From Rhodococcus sp. P-2 (lineage in GTDB: Bacteria > Actinomycetota > Actinomycetes > Mycobacteriales > Mycobacteriaceae), in the NCBI RefSeq assembly GCF_016598535.1, contig NZ_CP066779.1:5516053-5580052 (forward strand): a stretch of 64,000 nucleotides of DNA, given 5' to 3'. The position numbers were made by a program, and so were the translations under genes. Below the pieces are notes generated by a model. It worked only from the letters and a program-made list of their open reading frames with translations, was not told the origin of the DNA and did not search any database. Below are positions 63,704 to 64,000 of the stretch, in pieces (the first letter of the stretch is position 1; each line of letters opens with the position of its first letter).

Positions 63704-63988
63704 TCAGTAGCGATCGGCGTCGACAGTTTCGCGGACCTTACGGACCTGATTCCAACCACGAGCGGCGATGCCGAAGGCAACAAGCGACATCAGATCCGAG
63801 ACCGTCAGACCGTGTTCTCGATTCAACGACCACAAGACCTGACCTTCCAGCGGGCCGTTGAAGAAGAGCCACGCCACTCCTGCGCAGACGGTCGCAACAA
63901 CACTGGCCTTCGACGGCTTCATCAAGCACACGGTGCTGGTCACGAACAACAAGTTCATGAAAACCAGACCGTAGAAAATTCCGATCAT
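63704..63988 (-). CDS. Small three-helix membrane protein
   Basis: 94 residues. Helices at about 1-20 (MIGIFYGLVFMNLLFVTSTV), 28-45 (SVVATVCAGVAWLFFNGPLE) and 63-78, then a basic tail (ARGWNQVRKVRETV). Complete within the window; its start is 13 nt from the edge. No family recognised. Confidence 0.65.
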   Translation of the reverse strand: MIGIFYGLVFMNLLFVTSTVCLMKPSKASVVATVCAGVAWLFFNGPLEGQVLWSLNREHGLTVSDLMSLVAFGIAARGWNQVRKVRETVDADRY

Positions 63989-64000
63989 GCGACTCCCCCC

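Overview
The window looks like chromosome of a mycolate-type actinobacterium, most likely a Rhodococcus. The reasons are the dense overlapping high-GC coding, frequent GTG starts and ATGA/GTGA stop-start overlaps, a WhiB-family regulator, an RsbW/UsfX-SigF pair, two ANTAR proteins, and an Asp23/AmaP locus with an ECF sigma factor. No rRNA, tRNA, IS element, phage gene or CRISPR array was recognised. The genus is an inference; no marker gene was compared.

Region 1 (1 to about 28.2 kb) is a large exopolysaccharide (EPS) locus, mostly on the minus strand. Block A (7105 down to 1) is a translationally coupled operon: initiating sugar-phosphate transferase, Wzy-like polymerase, GT4, flippase, GT2, and a GT4 that runs off the window. 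Block B (21613 down to 8521) has a second initiating transferase, GT4s, two O-acyltransferases, a second flippase, a pyruvyltransferase, gmd, fcl, UDP-glucose dehydrogenase and a Wzc-like tyrosine kinase. Its content resembles E. coli colanic acid and predicts an acidic polymer with fucose, glucuronate, pyruvate and acetate. A divergent pair (an unknown polytopic protein and a BcsA/XagB-like GT2), a second Wzy-like protein, an XRE regulator and galU follow. A decayed GNAT gene lies between blocks A and B, and DosR-like boxes lie upstream of block B.

Region 2 (28.8 to 33.7 kb, minus) is a three-gene set: BcsB-like protein, GT-C membrane glycosyltransferase and secreted GH5-like hydrolase. It reads as a second surface-polysaccharide system.

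Region 3 (34 to 53.6 kb) is an envelope and general-stress island: CsbD, YeaQ/GlsB, an Asp23/AmaP/DUF6286 operon with a small J-domain-like protein, an ECF sigma factor, STAS proteins, trehalose-6-phosphate synthase, an HspR-like MerR regulator, Dps, PAS-ANTAR, WhiB, RsbW-SigF, YihY, CspA, a CDGSH protein, a haem-oxygenase-fold enzyme, an MTQ2/HemK-like methyltransferase and GAF-ANTAR. Several genes under 60 codons were found by eye.

Region 4 (53.8 to 64 kb) holds two compact systems. The first is a four-gene coupled operon of GT2, acyl-CoA-dehydrogenase-like, PIG-L deacetylase and NodS-like methyltransferase; its product is unknown and its enzymology recalls lipochitooligosaccharide assembly. 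The second is an amine-catabolism module: a Tat-exported flavin amine oxidase, a RidA lipoprotein and TatA, divergent from an APC permease and an IclR regulator. An SGNH hydrolase and two small membrane proteins end the window.
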